NCBI GenBank assembly: GCA_035533095.1 | Contig: DATLUM010000050.1 | Span: forward strand, 124,001 to 188,000 | From: Acidimicrobiales bacterium | GTDB taxonomy: Bacteria > Actinomycetota > Acidimicrobiia > Acidimicrobiales > Palsa-688 | Direction: 5' to 3' | DNA length: 64,000 nucleotides | Shown here: positions 26,163 to 35,177 of the stretch, piece by piece | How positions within the stretch are numbered: position 1 is the first letter of the stretch | How the letters are laid out: each line of letters opens with the position of its first letter | The notes under the pieces: model-generated | What the model saw: only the letters and a program-made list of their open reading frames with translations | Told to the model about the DNA's origin: nothing | The model's database searches: none | Position numbers and translations under genes: made by a program

Positions 26163-26701
26163 GTCTCACCTGGGCGTCGAAGCCTGGCCACGGTGACCAC
26201 GGTACCGCCGTAGGTCTTCGCCTTCACAGTTTGCCAACCCTCGACCGGCTCCCATGGTCCGCCGGTCTCGGCCACCACCAACCCCGCCTTGTCCCCGGCG
26301 GCACCGAGCAATTCGGACCAATCAGCGAACGCGTACGGCGGATCGGCAAAGAGAAGGTCACATACGGGCATGTTCGACGCGAATCGCAGCGCGTCGGCGA
26401 CGACGACCCGCGACCGGCCCACGAAGTCGTCGCCCAACACTGCCAGGTTGGACCGGATGACCCCGGCCGTCGAGCGGTCGTGATCGACGAACGTCGCTTC
26501 CGAAGCTCCGCGCGACAGAGCCTCGATGCCCAGAGCACCACTCCCGGCGAACAGATCCACAACGACCGCCCCCTCGACAGCGCCCATGCTCTCGAGCATC
26601 GAGAAGACCGCCTCTCGTACCCGGTCGCTGGTGGGCCGGGTGGCGCCACCACGGGGTGCGCGCAAGTGCCTGCCGCGGGCGACGCCGCCCACTACTCTCA
26701 C
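26159..26701 (-). CDS. rsmD: 16S rRNA (guanine966-N2)-methyltransferase
   Basis: RsmD methylates G966 of 16S rRNA in the assembled 30S subunit. The 180-residue Rossmann methyltransferase has MRVVGGVARGRHLRAPRG, RPTSDRVREAVFSML, the SAM loop VVDLFAGSGALGIEALSRGA and the catalytic DLLFADPPY. GTG start; coupled to coaD. Confidence 0.94.
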   Translation of the reverse strand: MRVVGGVARGRHLRAPRGGATRPTSDRVREAVFSMLESMGAVEGAVVVDLFAGSGALGIEALSRGASEATFVDHDRSTAGVIRSNLAVLGDDFVGRSRVVVADALRFASNMPVCDLLFADPPYAFADWSELLGAAGDKAGLVVAETGGPWEPVEGWQTVKAKTYGGTVVTVARLRRPGET

Positions 26702-26736
26702 TGGACGAAGAGCCTCACAGGACGAACGGTACCGGC

Positions 26737-26916
26737 GTGCAACCCGAGGAAACGATCACCTGCATCGACTGCGGCGGGATCGCCCACCTCCTGTCGACGT
26801 GGCCGGAGGACGACCCTCCCCAGCCCGGCGACGTGATGGTGTACCGCTGCGAAGACTGCCTCGACCGGTGGGACCTGGTCCTGCCGGAAGACCCCGACGG
26901 GAGCATCAGCTCTTGA
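26737..26916 (+). CDS. Small Cys-rich (zinc-ribbon-like) protein
   Basis: This 59-residue protein starts at GTG 26737. It contains ITCIDCGGIAHLLS, then YRCEDCLDRWDLVLPED, i.e. two CxxC knuckles about 35 residues apart as in zinc ribbons. It is divergent from rsmD and overlaps the end of convergent recG by 11 bp. I do not recognise a named family. It could be a nucleic-acid or ribosome-associated ribbon (inference only). Confidence 0.65.
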   Translation: MQPEETITCIDCGGIAHLLSTWPEDDPPQPGDVMVYRCEDCLDRWDLVLPEDPDGSISS

Positions 26917-29032
26917 AGAGGAACTCCCGGTCCTCGTCGTCGACCATGTAACGGATCTCTTCAGCCAGGTCCGCCAAGCCGTCGAGTGCCGGATACCTGT
27001 CGACAAGGTCGAACGCGACTTCGCGCGCACGCGCGACGAGCGCGCGGTCGCGGCGCAGTGACGCCAGCTTCAGATCGGTCATCCCCTTCTGGCGGGTCCC
27101 GAGGATCGTCCCCTCACCGCGGAGCTCGAGATCGACCTCGGCGAGCTCGAACCCGTCAGTCGTACGTTCCAGCGCTCCGAGGCGTTCCTCGGCGTCGGGC
27201 GTGCTGCCCTCGCCGAGAAGGAAGCACCACGATGGCTGGGGGCCCCGGCCGACACGGCCGCGCAGCTGGTGCAGTTGCGCGATGCCGAATCGGTCCGCGT
27301 CCTCGATGACCGTGACCGTCGCGTTCGGCACGTCGACGCCGACCTCGATGACCGTCGTCGCGACGAGCACGTCCAGTTCCGCGTCCCTGAACCGCGCCAT
27401 CACGTCCTCCTTGTCCTTCGCCGGAAGCTGGCCGTGCAGCAGACCCAGGCGCATGCCGGCGAGCTCTGTCGCCGCGAGCCGGTCGAACTCTTCGGAGGCG
27501 GATCGCGCCTGGATCTTCTCCGAGTCCTCCACCAGTGGGCAGACGACGTACGCCTGCCGCCCGGCCATCACCTCCGAACGGACCCGCTCCCACGCCGTGG
27601 CCTCCTCGATCGGGCCGCGCGCCCAGTGGGTCGCGATCGGCGTGCGACCCGGGGGCATCTCGTCGAGGACGGTGGTGTCCAGGTCTCCGTATACGGTCAT
27701 CGCCGCCGTGCGCGGGATCGGCGTGGCGGTCATGACGAGCACATCGGGCACCGCTTCGCCGGCGCCCTTCGCTCGAAGCGCGGCGCGCTGCTCGACCCCG
27801 AAGCGGTGCTGCTCGTCGATCACGACGACTCCCAACGACCTGAACACGACCGACTCGGTCAGAAGGGCGTGCGTTCCGATCAGGATGTCGACCTCACCAG
27901 ATGCGAGGTCGGCATGAAGGCGCGCTCGCTCCGCCCCGGTGGTGCGGTTGGTGAGGAGCGCGACCCGCAAAGGCCGGTCCGGCAGGAGGGTCCCCTCGCT
28001 CGGCACGGTCAGCCCCCGTAGCAGCGACGTGACGCCGGCGTGATGCTGCTCCGCGAGCACCTCGGTCGGCGCCATGAGCGCGCCCTGGTGACCTCCTTGC
28101 ACCGCCGTGAGCAGAGCCGCGACCGCGACGACGGTCTTTCCCGAGCCGACGTCCCCCTGCAGTAGCCGGTGCATCGGGTGAGGGCCGGCCATGTCCGCCC
28201 CGATCTCGGCGATCGCGCGTTGCTGGGCAGAGGTGAGGGGAAAAGACAGCACGCCGCGAAAGCGGTCCAGCAGCTCACCTTCGACCTCATGGCGGATGCC
28301 GGCCGCTTCGCGCTCGATGGCCCGCTTCCTCAACACGAGCACCATCTGCAGGCGCAGGAGCTCGTCGAATGCGAGGCGGTCCCGTGCCCGTTGCGCCGAT
28401 TCGAGCGAGTCCGGTTCGTGGATCTGCTTCATCGCCTCGTCGCGGCTGATGAACCCCAGGCTCTCCACCACACCTGCAGGAAGCGGATCGGCGAGAGGCC
28501 TCGATCTCCGCAGCGCCTCCGACACCCAGCCGGCGAGCTGCCAGGTCATAAGGCCGGCCTTCTCGGACTGCGGGTAGACGGGCACGATCCGCCCGGTCCG
28601 GTCGCCCACGAGATCGACGACGGGGTTCGTCATCTGCAGCCGTCCCCTGTAGCGGTCCGCCTTGCCGAACACGACCGCCTGCGTTCCCTCGACAAGCTGG
28701 CGCGACCGCCACGGTTGGTTGAAGAACGTCGCGCGCAGGTAGCTCGACCCGTCGAAGAAGTCCACTTCCACGAGCGACCTTCCCTGCCGCGTGCGCCGCG
28801 TGTTCGTCCGGCGCACCGTCGCTAGCACCATCGCCTCCGCTCCTTCGACCAGCTGGGATATCGAGGCCTGGTTCGTGCGGTCGATGTACCGGCGGGGATA
28901 GTGGGTGAGCAGATCCAGGACTGTCTCGATCCCCATGGCAGACAGGGCCTCGCGGTTCTTCGGGCCGACTCGCGTCAGCCGGTCGACGCTTGTTTCCGCG
29001 AGGCGCGACAGCGGTGCCACCCGACCCAACAT
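26906..29032 (-). CDS. recG: ATP-dependent DNA helicase RecG
   Basis: RecG regresses stalled replication forks and migrates Holliday junctions. The 708-residue protein (ATG 29032, GGAG 8 bases upstream) has an N-terminal wedge/OB domain (LTRVGPKNREALSAMGIETV, YPRRYIDRT). Its SF2 motor has Walker A LLQGDVGSGKTVVA, VVIDEQHRFGVEQR, VLVMTATPIPRT, and the TRG-like QLHQLRGRVGRG. The frame is open upstream across the divergent GH3 gene but without RecG likeness. Confidence 0.96.
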   Translation of the reverse strand: MLGRVAPLSRLAETSVDRLTRVGPKNREALSAMGIETVLDLLTHYPRRYIDRTNQASISQLVEGAEAMVLATVRRTNTRRTRQGRSLVEVDFFDGSSYLRATFFNQPWRSRQLVEGTQAVVFGKADRYRGRLQMTNPVVDLVGDRTGRIVPVYPQSEKAGLMTWQLAGWVSEALRRSRPLADPLPAGVVESLGFISRDEAMKQIHEPDSLESAQRARDRLAFDELLRLQMVLVLRKRAIEREAAGIRHEVEGELLDRFRGVLSFPLTSAQQRAIAEIGADMAGPHPMHRLLQGDVGSGKTVVAVAALLTAVQGGHQGALMAPTEVLAEQHHAGVTSLLRGLTVPSEGTLLPDRPLRVALLTNRTTGAERARLHADLASGEVDILIGTHALLTESVVFRSLGVVVIDEQHRFGVEQRAALRAKGAGEAVPDVLVMTATPIPRTAAMTVYGDLDTTVLDEMPPGRTPIATHWARGPIEEATAWERVRSEVMAGRQAYVVCPLVEDSEKIQARSASEEFDRLAATELAGMRLGLLHGQLPAKDKEDVMARFRDAELDVLVATTVIEVGVDVPNATVTVIEDADRFGIAQLHQLRGRVGRGPQPSWCFLLGEGSTPDAEERLGALERTTDGFELAEVDLELRGEGTILGTRQKGMTDLKLASLRRDRALVARAREVAFDLVDRYPALDGLADLAEEIRYMVDDEDREFLFKS

Positions 29033-29079
29033 AGGGACTCCGCGCGACGCCTGAAGGACTCGTTGTAGGGTCGGCCGGG

Positions 29080-30291
29080 GTGAGACTGGGTCGTTTTGTG
29101 CGGGCGGCGACGGTCTCGGTGCTGCTCGCGGGGGTGTCATCGGCAGCCGGCTGCTCGGGCGGGGCGAGGCCGTCCCCGCGATCGGTCTTACCGGCATCCA
29201 CGCTCCCACCAACCACCACTGCGACGACCCGGCCCGCGTGCACGAACGCGTCGGTACTGGCGGGATGGTCGCTGCAGAGACGCGCTTCGTTGTTGCTCGT
29301 CGCGCCGGTCCTCGACTTCGACATGGCTACCGCTCACGTCGCCGCGTCTGATGGGGCCGGCGGGATACTTTTCCTCGGTCCCGCCAGCCCTCCCTCAGAT
29401 CTGGCATCAAGGCTGCGCTCCGCGTTCGACGGGATCGCTGCCCCGGAGCCGATCGCCATGGCCGACCAGGAGGGCGGCGGAATCGAGAGGCTCACGCCAC
29501 CCGTCCCCTCGATGCCCTGGCCTCGCACCATGGCGGCCACTATGAGCACCCAGCAGGTGCAGCAACTCGCCGCCGCGACAGGCGCCGCGATGGTCGCCCT
29601 CGGCGTGAAGATGGATCTGGCTCCGGTGGCGGACGTGGACGCTGGACCGGGACCGTCGGCGTCCAACCCGGACGGGCGGAGGTCTTTCAGCGGGGACCCG
29701 GCGACAGCGTCGAGCTACACCGTCGCCTTCATCAAAGGGCTGATTCAATCGGGCGCGATCCCGGTGGTGAAGCACTTCCCTGGCCTGGGCGGAGCGACCG
29801 GGAACACGGACAACGGACCGGCCTCCACGCAGTCGCTCTCCTCGCTTCAGTCGAGCGGGCTGGTTCCCTTCCGCGCTGCTGTCGCGGCCGGAGCCACAGC
29901 GGTGATGATCGCGAACGCAGCGGTGCCGGGCTTGACCTCGCTGCCCGCGTCGCTGTCGAGTTCGGTGATCACCGGGCTGCTTCGTCAACAGCTCGGCTTC
30001 AACGGGCTAATCCTCACCGACAGCCTCTCAGCCGGCGCCATCTCCGCCGCTGGCTATGACCTCGAGCACGCCGCCGTCGCCGCGGTGGGCGCCGGCGCAG
30101 ACATGGTCCTGTTCGGGTCGACCCTCACCCCGGCGCAGACCGCACTCTTGAGCCCGGCCGGTGTCGACGCCAACCTGCGGGGTATCGCCGGCGCGATCGC
30201 GACGGCCGTCTCGACGGGCGAGTTGCCATCGTCGCGACTCGACTCGGCCGACGAGCACGTGCTGGACGCCGGGCACGTGTCGTTGTGCTGA
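29080..30291 (+). CDS. GH3-family lipoprotein (NagZ/LpqI-like, catalytic His replaced)
   Basis: This is a secreted glycoside hydrolase family 3 protein of 403 residues. A cationic signal peptide ends in SSAAGC, predicting lipidation at Cys25, followed by a Ser/Thr/Pro linker (27-52). GH3 barrel motifs are ADQEGGGIERL (129-139), DLAPVADVD, KHFPG (231-235) and LTDSLSAGAI, with Asp314 as the expected nucleophile. NagZ enzymes have an acid/base TDSH after KHFPGHG; here the aligned segment reads GNTDNG, so the His is lacking. This is like a GH3 subset in actinobacteria. Peptidoglycan sugar turnover is possible, but activity is uncertain. Confidence 0.85.
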   Translation: MRLGRFVRAATVSVLLAGVSSAAGCSGGARPSPRSVLPASTLPPTTTATTRPACTNASVLAGWSLQRRASLLLVAPVLDFDMATAHVAASDGAGGILFLGPASPPSDLASRLRSAFDGIAAPEPIAMADQEGGGIERLTPPVPSMPWPRTMAATMSTQQVQQLAAATGAAMVALGVKMDLAPVADVDAGPGPSASNPDGRRSFSGDPATASSYTVAFIKGLIQSGAIPVVKHFPGLGGATGNTDNGPASTQSLSSLQSSGLVPFRAAVAAGATAVMIANAAVPGLTSLPASLSSSVITGLLRQQLGFNGLILTDSLSAGAISAAGYDLEHAAVAAVGAGADMVLFGSTLTPAQTALLSPAGVDANLRGIAGAIATAVSTGELPSSRLDSADEHVLDAGHVSLC

Positions 30292-30352
30292 GTCGTCTCA
30301 GGACCGGATGGGGCCCCAACCCCACGCCGGGCCGTCACGCTCAGCTCTCGTG

Positions 30353-32023
30353 CTACTCGATGCTGAAGAGGTAGGGGTACAGCGGCTGCCCGCCGTGGTG
30401 CACCTCGGCGCTCAGGTCGGGGTGCGCCTCGTCCAGCCACTCGGTGATGCGCCGAGTGTCGGCGGCATTGGAGCCTTCGCCGGCGATGATCGTGACGATC
30501 TCGTGGCAGTCAGCCTCGATCAGGTGGTCGAGCAGGCGGGTCGCGGCCTCGGCAAGAGCCGAGTCGACGACCTCGATCCGGTCGCGTGAGATTCCCAGGT
30601 AGTCGCCTTCGGATATCGGCCCGGCGTCGCAGACACTGTCGCGGACGGCCCTTGTGACCTCGCCGGCGACCACACGAGCGGAGCTCTCCGTCATCAGCGC
30701 GACGTTGGAGTCCGCGGTGCCTTCCGGGTCGTACTCGAGCAGGGCCGCGAAGCCCTCCTGTATGCCCTTGGTCGGAATCACCCTCACGAGTTTCGAAGAC
30801 TGGGTGGCGGCCTGCTCGGCAACGGGAACGATGTTCTTGTTGTTCGGAAGGATCACGACCTGATCGCCGGGTGCAGCATCGATGGCTGCGAGAAGGTCGG
30901 CCGTCGAGGGGTTCATCGACTGTCCTCCGCTCACGACGTGATGCACGCCCAACGACCTGAAGATCCGCCTGATCCCGTCCCCCGTGCACACCGCCACCAC
31001 CGCGCAGGCCACCGGCTCCTCAGGCGGTTCGGCGACCGCTCCGGACCCGGTCGCGTCGCGCACCCAGCGCTCCTCTTCCACCTGCTCCCACAGGTCGGAC
31101 ACCCGGATCTGGCGCGGGTGCCCCGCTTCCAGCGCCGCCTCGATTGCCGACCCGATGTCGTCGGTGTGGATGTGGCAGTTCCACAAGCCGTCGCCACCGA
31201 CGACGACGATCGAGTCACCGATCCCGGCCCACACCTCCCTGAAGGACGGGATCAGGTCGTCTGGAGCCTCGAGGAGATACATGACCTCATAGCGGAGGCA
31301 GTTGTCGTCGGAGTCGTAGTCGTCGCCGACTTCACCGCCGGAGGTGGGGGCCACCGCGCCACTTCCCTCGGGCGGATCGGGCAGGGGGCGGCCGTCCGTC
31401 ACGTGCAGGAAAGCGTCGAGTAGCAGCACGAAGCCGGTTCCTCCCGAGTCCACCACCCCCGCAGCCTTCAGGACGGGGAGCAGTTCGGGTGTCCTCTGCA
31501 GTGCCTCGTCCGCGCCGGCCCTGGCGTCCTCCAAGACGGTGGTGAGACTTCCGTTCAACGACGCCGCTGCCGCGTCCGCAGCGGCCCTGGCGACGGTGAG
31601 GATGGTCCCCTCGACGGGCTGCTGCACCGCCTTGTACGCGCCGTCGGCCGCGCGCTTGAAGCCCTCCACGACCGCCGAGGCGTCGAGGCCGAACCCCTCG
31701 CCCTCACGCGCCGCGTCGGCTATCCCGCGAAGGATCTGGGAGAGGATGACTCCGGAGTTGCCCCGGGCACCCATGAGGGAGCCGTAGCTGATGGCCTGGG
31801 CAACTGATGGCATGTCGTCGACGCCGCGCTCGGCGACCTCCTTGACCACCGACTCGAGGGTGAGGGCCATGTTGGTGCCGGTGTCGCCGTCGGGAACGGG
31901 GTAGACGTTGAGCCGGTTGATGCGGTCCTGGTGGGCGCGCAGCGCGTCACGGTAGACCGTGATCACGCTCGCGAGGTCGGAGGCTGTCAGGCGCTCCAGT
32001 GTCATGGACCGGCCATTCGGCAT
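30353..32023 (-). CDS. fakA: DAK2-domain fatty acid kinase subunit (FakA/YloV-like)
   Basis: FakA phosphorylates fatty acids bound to FakB (DegV) proteins. The 556-residue protein has the N-terminal DAK2/DhaL nucleotide domain: RLNVYPVPDGDTGTNMALTL with the acidic Mg-binding loop, YGSLMGARGNSGVILSQIL, and SGGTGFVLLLDAF. A middle domain and a FakA C-terminal domain follow (ISEGDYLGISRDRI, EIVTIIAGEGSN). No fakB is seen nearby. ATG 32023 is used; ATG 32005 is equally possible. Divergent from rpmB and next to recG, an order shared by many Gram-positives. Confidence 0.88.
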   Translation of the reverse strand: MPNGRSMTLERLTASDLASVITVYRDALRAHQDRINRLNVYPVPDGDTGTNMALTLESVVKEVAERGVDDMPSVAQAISYGSLMGARGNSGVILSQILRGIADAAREGEGFGLDASAVVEGFKRAADGAYKAVQQPVEGTILTVARAAADAAAASLNGSLTTVLEDARAGADEALQRTPELLPVLKAAGVVDSGGTGFVLLLDAFLHVTDGRPLPDPPEGSGAVAPTSGGEVGDDYDSDDNCLRYEVMYLLEAPDDLIPSFREVWAGIGDSIVVVGGDGLWNCHIHTDDIGSAIEAALEAGHPRQIRVSDLWEQVEEERWVRDATGSGAVAEPPEEPVACAVVAVCTGDGIRRIFRSLGVHHVVSGGQSMNPSTADLLAAIDAAPGDQVVILPNNKNIVPVAEQAATQSSKLVRVIPTKGIQEGFAALLEYDPEGTADSNVALMTESSARVVAGEVTRAVRDSVCDAGPISEGDYLGISRDRIEVVDSALAEAATRLLDHLIEADCHEIVTIIAGEGSNAADTRRITEWLDEAHPDLSAEVHHGGQPLYPYLFSIE

Positions 32024-32185
32024 GAGAATGACGCAGTCGGGCCCGGCATCAGCATGCGGGGGATGCTAACCTGGCCCGCCGGCCCTGATGGGCCCCTACC
32101 CGTGCCGAAGAACCCGTGGTGACCGACCCGGTTTCGCGACCCGGGCGGCCCTATCTAGACCCCAACGAGCGAGGTGTGGTTCCCG

Positions 32186-32380
32186 ATGGCAGCGGTTTGT
32201 GAGGTATGCGGAAAGCGGCCGTCGTTCGGCATGAGTATCAGCCACTCGCACAGGCGCACCAAGAGACGCTGGAACCCCAACATCCAGAGGGTCCGGGCGA
32301 TGATCAACGGTTCCCCGCGCCGGATCCACGTCTGCACCTCCTGCATCCGCGCAGGCAAGGTCACCAAAGCCTCTCGCTGA
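32186..32380 (+). CDS. rpmB: Large-subunit ribosomal protein L28, zinc-binding form
   Basis: This 64-residue L28 begins MAAVCEVCGKRPSFG and carries SHSHRRTKRRWNPNIQRVR and HVCTSCIRAGKV. Two CxxC pairs mark the zinc-binding form, as for L32 in this window. A TATCTA about 30 bases upstream in the 162-bp divergent gap (32024-32185) could be a -10 element, with no clear -35. Confidence 0.94.
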   Translation: MAAVCEVCGKRPSFGMSISHSHRRTKRRWNPNIQRVRAMINGSPRRIHVCTSCIRAGKVTKASR

Positions 32381-32399
32381 GCCCCGGCCGCGGGCCGGA

Positions 32400-33269
32400 C
32401 TAGCCTGGCTGGCCCGAGGCCGCAGCCGGTGCCGGGGGCTCGGAGGCGCCGGACAGGAGGCGCATCACGTCGTCGCGGCGGAAGCGGAGGTGCCCGCCGA
32501 TCGTGCGGAGGCTCGGGAGCTTGCCCGAGGCTGCCCAGTTGATGACGGTCCGCTCGGTCACGTCGAACATGACGGCCACCTCGTGGCTCCGGAGCAGCTG
32601 GTGCGGCTCGGAGCCGTGCCGGTCGGACCCGTTCGATCGCACGGGGGCCGCGGTGCTCACCCGTGCGATCGGGGGGGCGAGATCGGGCCGGGCGAAGGAG
32701 GCCGTCGGCCGGCGGATGCCGGCGAGCTGAGCGCCCATCTGCCTTGCGAAGCTGGCCATGGCCCGGTGCTCGCGCTTGGTTACCTTGCGGACCCACCGGT
32801 CGAGCACCGCGACCACACCCAGCAGTGAACCCGTCTCCGACCGCAGGGCGACGCCGTAGGCCCAGCGCATGGAGTGCGGCGGCTGGACGAGGGAGCTACC
32901 CGGCATGGCGGTCATGAGATCGTCGATCTCGTAGGCCTCCGAATGGGCAGCGAGCGCGGCGAAGAGATGGGGGTCGTTGAGACCCTCCTTGGTGTCGAAC
33001 CCGTGCGAGAGGGTGCTCCAGGACCCGTCCGGTTGGGGGACGGAAAGCAGGGCGACCGGCGTCTGGCATGCGAATGACCCGAGCACCAGCAGATCCAGGA
33101 AGGCCTGCCCCGGCGGGGCGGACGACGCGAGGCCGGTAGTGGGGGCGACCGGGACCTGCGGGCCGTGCTCGGCACCTCCGACGAGCGCCCTCGGCGCGCC
33201 CAGGCCCGGGCTCAGCCTGTCGGCCAGAGTGGTGTCGATACCGCCTGAGCGGGGGCTCGATACGGACAT
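32400..33269 (-). CDS. GAF-like sensor fused to a BldC-type HTH regulator
   Basis: This 289-residue protein has two parts. Residues about 55-185 look like a GAF domain (FLDLLVLGSFACQTPVALLS, GVALRSETGSLLGVVAVLDR). Residues 224-273 form a MerR/excisionase HTH of the BldC type: LLRSHEVAVMFDVTERTVIN, then WAASGKLPSLRTIGGHLRF, then RRDDVMRLL. BldC itself is only the HTH and binds direct repeats in developmental genes; a fused GAF input is unusual. The first 50 residues and a Pro/Ser linker (187-222) are low complexity. DNA-binding regulator of unknown ligand and targets. Lone gene on its strand, 93 bp downstream of thiD. Confidence 0.78.
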   Translation of the reverse strand: MSVSSPRSGGIDTTLADRLSPGLGAPRALVGGAEHGPQVPVAPTTGLASSAPPGQAFLDLLVLGSFACQTPVALLSVPQPDGSWSTLSHGFDTKEGLNDPHLFAALAAHSEAYEIDDLMTAMPGSSLVQPPHSMRWAYGVALRSETGSLLGVVAVLDRWVRKVTKREHRAMASFARQMGAQLAGIRRPTASFARPDLAPPIARVSTAAPVRSNGSDRHGSEPHQLLRSHEVAVMFDVTERTVINWAASGKLPSLRTIGGHLRFRRDDVMRLLSGASEPPAPAAASGQPG

Positions 33270-33362
33270 GCTCGATGATTCGGCGGGCCGCCACCCGCGC
33301 TTGAGAGAAAAAAGGTGCGTCGACGATCCGCGAAGGGCCGCCGGCGGGCGCCGACACCAAGA

Positions 33363-34175
33363 TCAGGCGACGCTGCCGCCCCGGCCCCACCCCGGGTTGA
33401 CCGGCCCCACGCCGGACCCCACGTCCACACCCGCCCTGATCGACTCGGTAACGAACTCCTTGGCCCTTACACATGAGTCATGCAGTGAGGCTCCGGTCGC
33501 CAGCTCCGCACATATCGCCGCCGAGAGGGTGCAGCCCGTCCCATGGGTGTGGCGGCTCTCGACGCGGGAACCAGAGAGCCATTGGATGCGTCCCTCGGAG
33601 TACAGGACGTCGGGCGACTCGTCGGAGCGGAGGTGACCTCCTTTGAGGAGCACCGCCGGCGCCCCCGCCGCTGCCAGCTCTTCGGCGGCAGCCGCCATAC
33701 CCTCGCGCCCGTCGATCGGGTGGCCGAGCAGCGCCTCCGCCTCCGGGATGTTCGGGGTGACGACGCTGCACAGGGGGACAAGCTCCTCGAGCAGAACCTT
33801 CACCGCACCTTCCTCGAGCAGCAGCTCCCCGTGGCTGGTCACCAGAACCGGGTCCACCACGAGCCATGGAAAACGATGATCGACGGCCGCTTGGGCAACC
33901 GTGACGATCACTTCTGCCGTTCCCAGCATGCCGGTCTTGGCGGCCGAGACGCCGATGTCGTCGCAGACCGCTTCGATCTGGGCCCGCACGAGCGGCGGCG
34001 GAAGCACGAGCGAGTCGAGGACACCGAGCGTGTTCTGGGCTGTCACTCCCGTGAGCGCGCACGTTCCCCACACTCCGAGCGCCTCGAAGGTCTTCAAGTC
34101 TGCCTGGATCCCCGCTCCCCCACCCGAGTCAGAGCCGGCGATCGTCAGGGCAACTGGGACCCGGGGTCGCCTCAC
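33363..34175 (-). CDS. thiD: Hydroxymethylpyrimidine (phosphate) kinase ThiD
   Basis: ThiD phosphorylates HMP and HMP-P for thiamine synthesis. The 270-residue ribokinase-fold enzyme shows [20 protein letters not shown] (20 residues), [21 protein letters not shown] and the anion-hole [20 protein letters not shown] start overlapping the thiL stop (GTGA), so thiL-thiD are coupled in one operon. No TPP riboswitch was recognised upstream. The upstream open frame over thiL is not family-like. Confidence 0.95.
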   Translation of the reverse strand: MRRPRVPVALTIAGSDSGGGAGIQADLKTFEALGVWGTCALTGVTAQNTLGVLDSLVLPPPLVRAQIEAVCDDIGVSAAKTGMLGTAEVIVTVAQAAVDHRFPWLVVDPVLVTSHGELLLEEGAVKVLLEELVPLCSVVTPNIPEAEALLGHPIDGREGMAAAAEELAAAGAPAVLLKGGHLRSDESPDVLYSEGRIQWLSGSRVESRHTHGTGCTLSAAICAELATGASLHDSCVRAKEFVTESIRAGVDVGSGVGPVNPGWGRGGSVA

Positions 34176-35089
34176 AACTGGTGCTCCCAGCCCGCAGGGG
34201 CCACCTCGGCTCCGGCAAGCCGGACACCCTGATGGTTGTCCCTGCACTCACCGATCCTCACCGGCGGGCGTAGACCTTCGAACGCCGAACCCACTGGTGC
34301 CCCGGGTGGCGCACAGAACACGAGCTCGAAATCCTCTCCTCCCGACATGGCCTCATCGGTGGTCGCCCCCTTCGCCGCGGGCACGTAATCGAGCGACACC
34401 CCGATCCCCGACTGGCGGCATATGTGACCCACGTCCGCGGCCAATCCATCTGAGACATCGATCATCGCTGTCGCTCCCGCCGATCGAGCTGCCCTGCCCT
34501 CGGCCAACCTGGGCACCGGGCGCGCGTGCGATCGCACCAGGTCGGCACCTTCGGCATCCCGCGCCGAAGACCCACCGGAACGGAGCCGGCGCAGGCCCGC
34601 CGCTGATGCACCGAGCGGGCCCGTGACCCAGACCTCGTCGCCGGCCCGCGCGCCGCTTCGAAGGACCGGCGCGCCGTCACAGGTTCCCGCCACAGCAACG
34701 GTCACAACCAAACCCGGCCCGCCTGTCAGGTCTCCGCCGACAACGGGGCATCCGAAACACCTGGACGCGTCAGCCACACCCGCGTACAACGACCGGACCT
34801 CCTCCCCGCTCGCCCCCGCCACGGTCACCAGAGCCCACAGAGGATCGCCTCCCATCGCCGCGATGTCGCTCACGCACGCAGCCATCGCCTTCCAACCGAG
34901 GTCGTCGAGCCCGGTCAAACCGAGATCCGCGTGGACTCCGGCGACGACAGTATCGGCAGCGAGGAGCAGGCGATCCCCGGCAGGTACCGGAAGCACCGCC
35001 GAGTCGTCGCCGATCCAGACCTGGCCCGCGTCGCCTGGCCCCGGCAGCAGAGAGCGGATCGCCTCGATAACCGCGAACTCGCCTGTCAA
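34172..35089 (-). CDS. thiL: Thiamine-monophosphate kinase
   Basis: ThiL makes thiamine diphosphate from thiamine monophosphate and ATP. The 305-residue PurM-like enzyme has [20 protein letters not shown], the Mg-binding [33 protein letters not shown], and [17 protein letters not shown] start. It diverges from pckG with an 88-bp shared upstream region. Confidence 0.94.
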   Translation of the reverse strand: MTGEFAVIEAIRSLLPGPGDAGQVWIGDDSAVLPVPAGDRLLLAADTVVAGVHADLGLTGLDDLGWKAMAACVSDIAAMGGDPLWALVTVAGASGEEVRSLYAGVADASRCFGCPVVGGDLTGGPGLVVTVAVAGTCDGAPVLRSGARAGDEVWVTGPLGASAAGLRRLRSGGSSARDAEGADLVRSHARPVPRLAEGRAARSAGATAMIDVSDGLAADVGHICRQSGIGVSLDYVPAAKGATTDEAMSGGEDFELVFCAPPGAPVGSAFEGLRPPVRIGECRDNHQGVRLAGAEVAPAGWEHQL

Positions 35090-35177
35090 CGGGGCGATCC
35101 GTTATCGTCGTCTTCCACAGGGGGGAAGCGTAGGCACCGATGTTTCCAAAAGCCGGACGAGGGAGAAATTTCGAGCC

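Noticed and set aside
33300-33330. T-rich run after thiD as an intrinsic terminator
   Set aside because: CTTTTTT is present on the thiD strand, but the bases directly before it do not form a stable stem.
34172-35177. TPP riboswitch upstream of thiL-thiD
   Set aside because: The 88-bp divergent gap lacks the conserved CTGAGA and ACCTGATCTGGNTAATGCC-like Thi-box elements.
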